From NCBI GenBank assembly GCA_937949745.1, contig CALECM010000111.1, positions 1 to 24,586 of the forward strand: a stretch of DNA of 24,586 bases, given 5' to 3'. Position numbers and translations under genes: made by a program. Under the pieces are notes generated by a model that was given only the letters and a program-made list of their open reading frames with translations, made no database searches and was not told the DNA's origin. Below, piece after piece: positions 23,484 through 24,586 of this stretch. Source of the stretch: an uncultured Bacteroidales bacterium (GTDB taxonomy: Bacteria; Bacteroidota; Bacteroidia; Bacteroidales; WCHB1-69). Each line of letters begins with the position of its first letter. The first letter of the stretch is position 1.

Positions 23484-24524
23484 ATGAAAGATATGCTTCT
23501 CATAGCCGGACCATGTGCCGCGGAAAATGAGGAACAATTATGGAATACTGCCCTTCAGCTTGATGACCAATCGAATAAAAACGATTATAGGTTAAGTTAT
23601 TTCCGTGCCGGCATTTGGAAACCGAGAAGTAATCCCAATGAATTTACGGGTGCCGGGATTGAAGCGTTACCCTGGTTATCCGAAATCCAGAAAAAATTTG
23701 GTTTTAAAGTATGTGTCGAAGTTGCCAAACCCGAACATCTCGATTATTGTGAACAATATGATATCAAAACGGTTTGGGTCGGATCCCGTACAACCGTAAA
23801 TCCTTTTATCGTGGAAGAACTCGCGGAAAACTCTAAAGGTCGAGGTTTCAGCGTGATGGTTAAAAACCCGATGATCCCGGACCTTAAGCTATGGCGGGGG
23901 TCCATCGAGAGATTCAGGAAAGCGGGTGTTGAAAACATAATGGCTGTTCACCGGGGTGTTCCGGAACAGAATGAAAATATCCTGAGAAATACGCCTCTGT
24001 GGGAAATGCCGGTGGAATTGAAGGTGCAGCTTCCCGAAATTCCCCTGATATGCGATGTTTCCCATATTGCCGGAGACAAAAATTATCTCGGTCAGATATC
24101 ACAGATCGCACTCGATTTCGGTTTTAACGGACTTATGATCGAAACCCATTATCGCCCTGAAATAGCCCTGAGCGACGCGCGTCAGCAAATCACTCCGTCA
24201 GAGTTGACCACTCTTTTACAAAACCTGAAAGTGAGGGATGGTATCGATTCCACCGACCTGCTTCTTCTCAAGCAGCGAAACATGATCGAACATATCGATA
24301 ACCAGATCAGCCTACTCCTAAAAAAGCGGATGCATATCGTGGACCATATAGCACAGATTAAATCCGATCACAATATGCCTATCGTGGATCCGGTGCAATT
24401 TAATAAAGTGATCGAACGTTATAACCGGAATACCGATGACGATGACGACTACATAGAATTTATTACTAAATACTTAGAACTCCTACACCAAAGTTCTATA
24501 CAAAGACAGCGAAGACATGAATAA
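23484..24524 (+). CDS. DAHP synthase fused to chorismate mutase
   Basis: A bifunctional shikimate-pathway enzyme. The N-terminal domain (about 3-250) condenses phosphoenolpyruvate with erythrose 4-phosphate to DAHP: IAGPCAAE (7-14), YFRAGIWKPRSNPNEFTG (39-56), FGFKVCVEVAKPEH (72-85), KNPM and RG(S/V) strands, CDVSHIAGDKNY (190-201) and GLMIETHYRPE (about 215-225) are typical of type I DAHP synthases of the KDO8P-synthase-like subgroup. The C-terminal domain (about 255-340) is an AroQ-type chorismate mutase, with IDNQISLLLKKRMHIVDHIAQIK carrying the expected arginine and lysine pattern. In Bacteroidales such fusions usually sit in a tyrosine/phenylalanine operon (pheA, tyrA), which is not seen here. 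The mutase domain probably also gives feedback control. A further gene overlaps its last 8 bases. Confidence 0.93.
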   Translation: MKDMLLIAGPCAAENEEQLWNTALQLDDQSNKNDYRLSYFRAGIWKPRSNPNEFTGAGIEALPWLSEIQKKFGFKVCVEVAKPEHLDYCEQYDIKTVWVGSRTTVNPFIVEELAENSKGRGFSVMVKNPMIPDLKLWRGSIERFRKAGVENIMAVHRGVPEQNENILRNTPLWEMPVELKVQLPEIPLICDVSHIAGDKNYLGQISQIALDFGFNGLMIETHYRPEIALSDARQQITPSELTTLLQNLKVRDGIDSTDLLLLKQRNMIEHIDNQISLLLKKRMHIVDHIAQIKSDHNMPIVDPVQFNKVIERYNRNTDDDDDYIEFITKYLELLHQSSIQRQRRHE

Positions 24525-24586
24525 CAATCCCATATACAACACCGAAAACCAGAACTTATACCAAGAACCTTATTCCGATAACACCC
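24517..24586 (+). CDS. Start of an unknown gene cut by the right edge
   Basis: An ATG at 24517 lies within the last codons of the DAHP synthase gene (overlap ATGAATAA), and its frame is open to the window end. The 23 visible residues are rich in Asn, Gln and Tyr (MNNNPIYNTENQNLYQEPY), as in the disordered leaders of some Bacteroidota membrane proteins. The overlap suggests translational coupling. It is too short to identify, and it does not resemble the start of prephenate dehydrogenase. Confidence 0.45.
   Translation, partial: MNNNPIYNTENQNLYQEPYSDNT

Overview
The window comes from a member of the Bacteroidota, most likely the order Bacteroidales. The evidence is two secreted proteins ending in type A C-terminal domains of the type IX secretion system (T9SS), upstream boxes matching the Bacteroidetes -7 element TAnnTTTG, an almost complete lack of Shine-Dalgarno sites, and the family content (DUF202, DUF1599, NamZ/DUF1343, DAHP synthase fused to chorismate mutase, KorAB). 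The genus Bacteroides itself generally lacks T9SS, so a Porphyromonas-, Tannerella-, Dysgonomonas- or Marinilabiliales-like lineage is more likely. I cannot fix the genus. No rRNA, tRNA, CRISPR array, insertion sequence or phage gene was seen.

Layout. At 1-840 is a membrane protein cut by the left edge, closed by a strong terminator. A DUF202 membrane protein (minus strand) follows. At 1450-6360 lie two T9SS cargo genes in tandem: a PNGase F-like peptide:N-glycosidase and a large gingipain-type (family C25) cysteine protease. Together they look like a secreted glycoprotein-degrading set. Directly downstream, on the same strand, are a tandem-repeat DUF1599 protein and a DoxX/MauE-like membrane protein. 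On the minus strand is prmC; divergent from it is a DUF4328-like membrane protein, which converges on an ApbE flavin transferase lipoprotein (minus).

At 11348-16643 is a catabolic block: NAD-dependent L-threonine 3-dehydrogenase and 2-amino-3-ketobutyrate CoA ligase (threonine to glycine plus acetyl-CoA), then a two-subunit 2-oxoacid:ferredoxin oxidoreductase (KorA/KorB) ending in a bidirectional terminator. This fits an anaerobic, amino-acid-using metabolism, to which secreted proteases could supply substrate.

At 16787-18724 (minus) is a small exported-protein operon: a short lipoprotein, a cysteine-rich protein without its own signal peptide (the two may be one frameshifted gene), and a thioredoxin-fold protein with a CHPC motif. 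A 672-base noncoding stretch with a GC-rich hairpin follows. At 19397-21234 a NamZ-type lipoprotein and a PAP2 phosphatase overlap by one base, suggesting cell-wall or lipid-carrier recycling. At 21393-23337 an SDR and a YghO/bacterial-ceramide-synthase-like GNAT protein are one base apart. Last is aroG-chorismate mutase, whose stop overlaps the start of a further gene cut by the right edge.

The observations most worth following are the PNGase F-like/C25 T9SS pair, the SDR/YghO-like pair as possible sphingolipid enzymes, and the split Cys-rich lipoprotein next to its thioredoxin-like neighbour.
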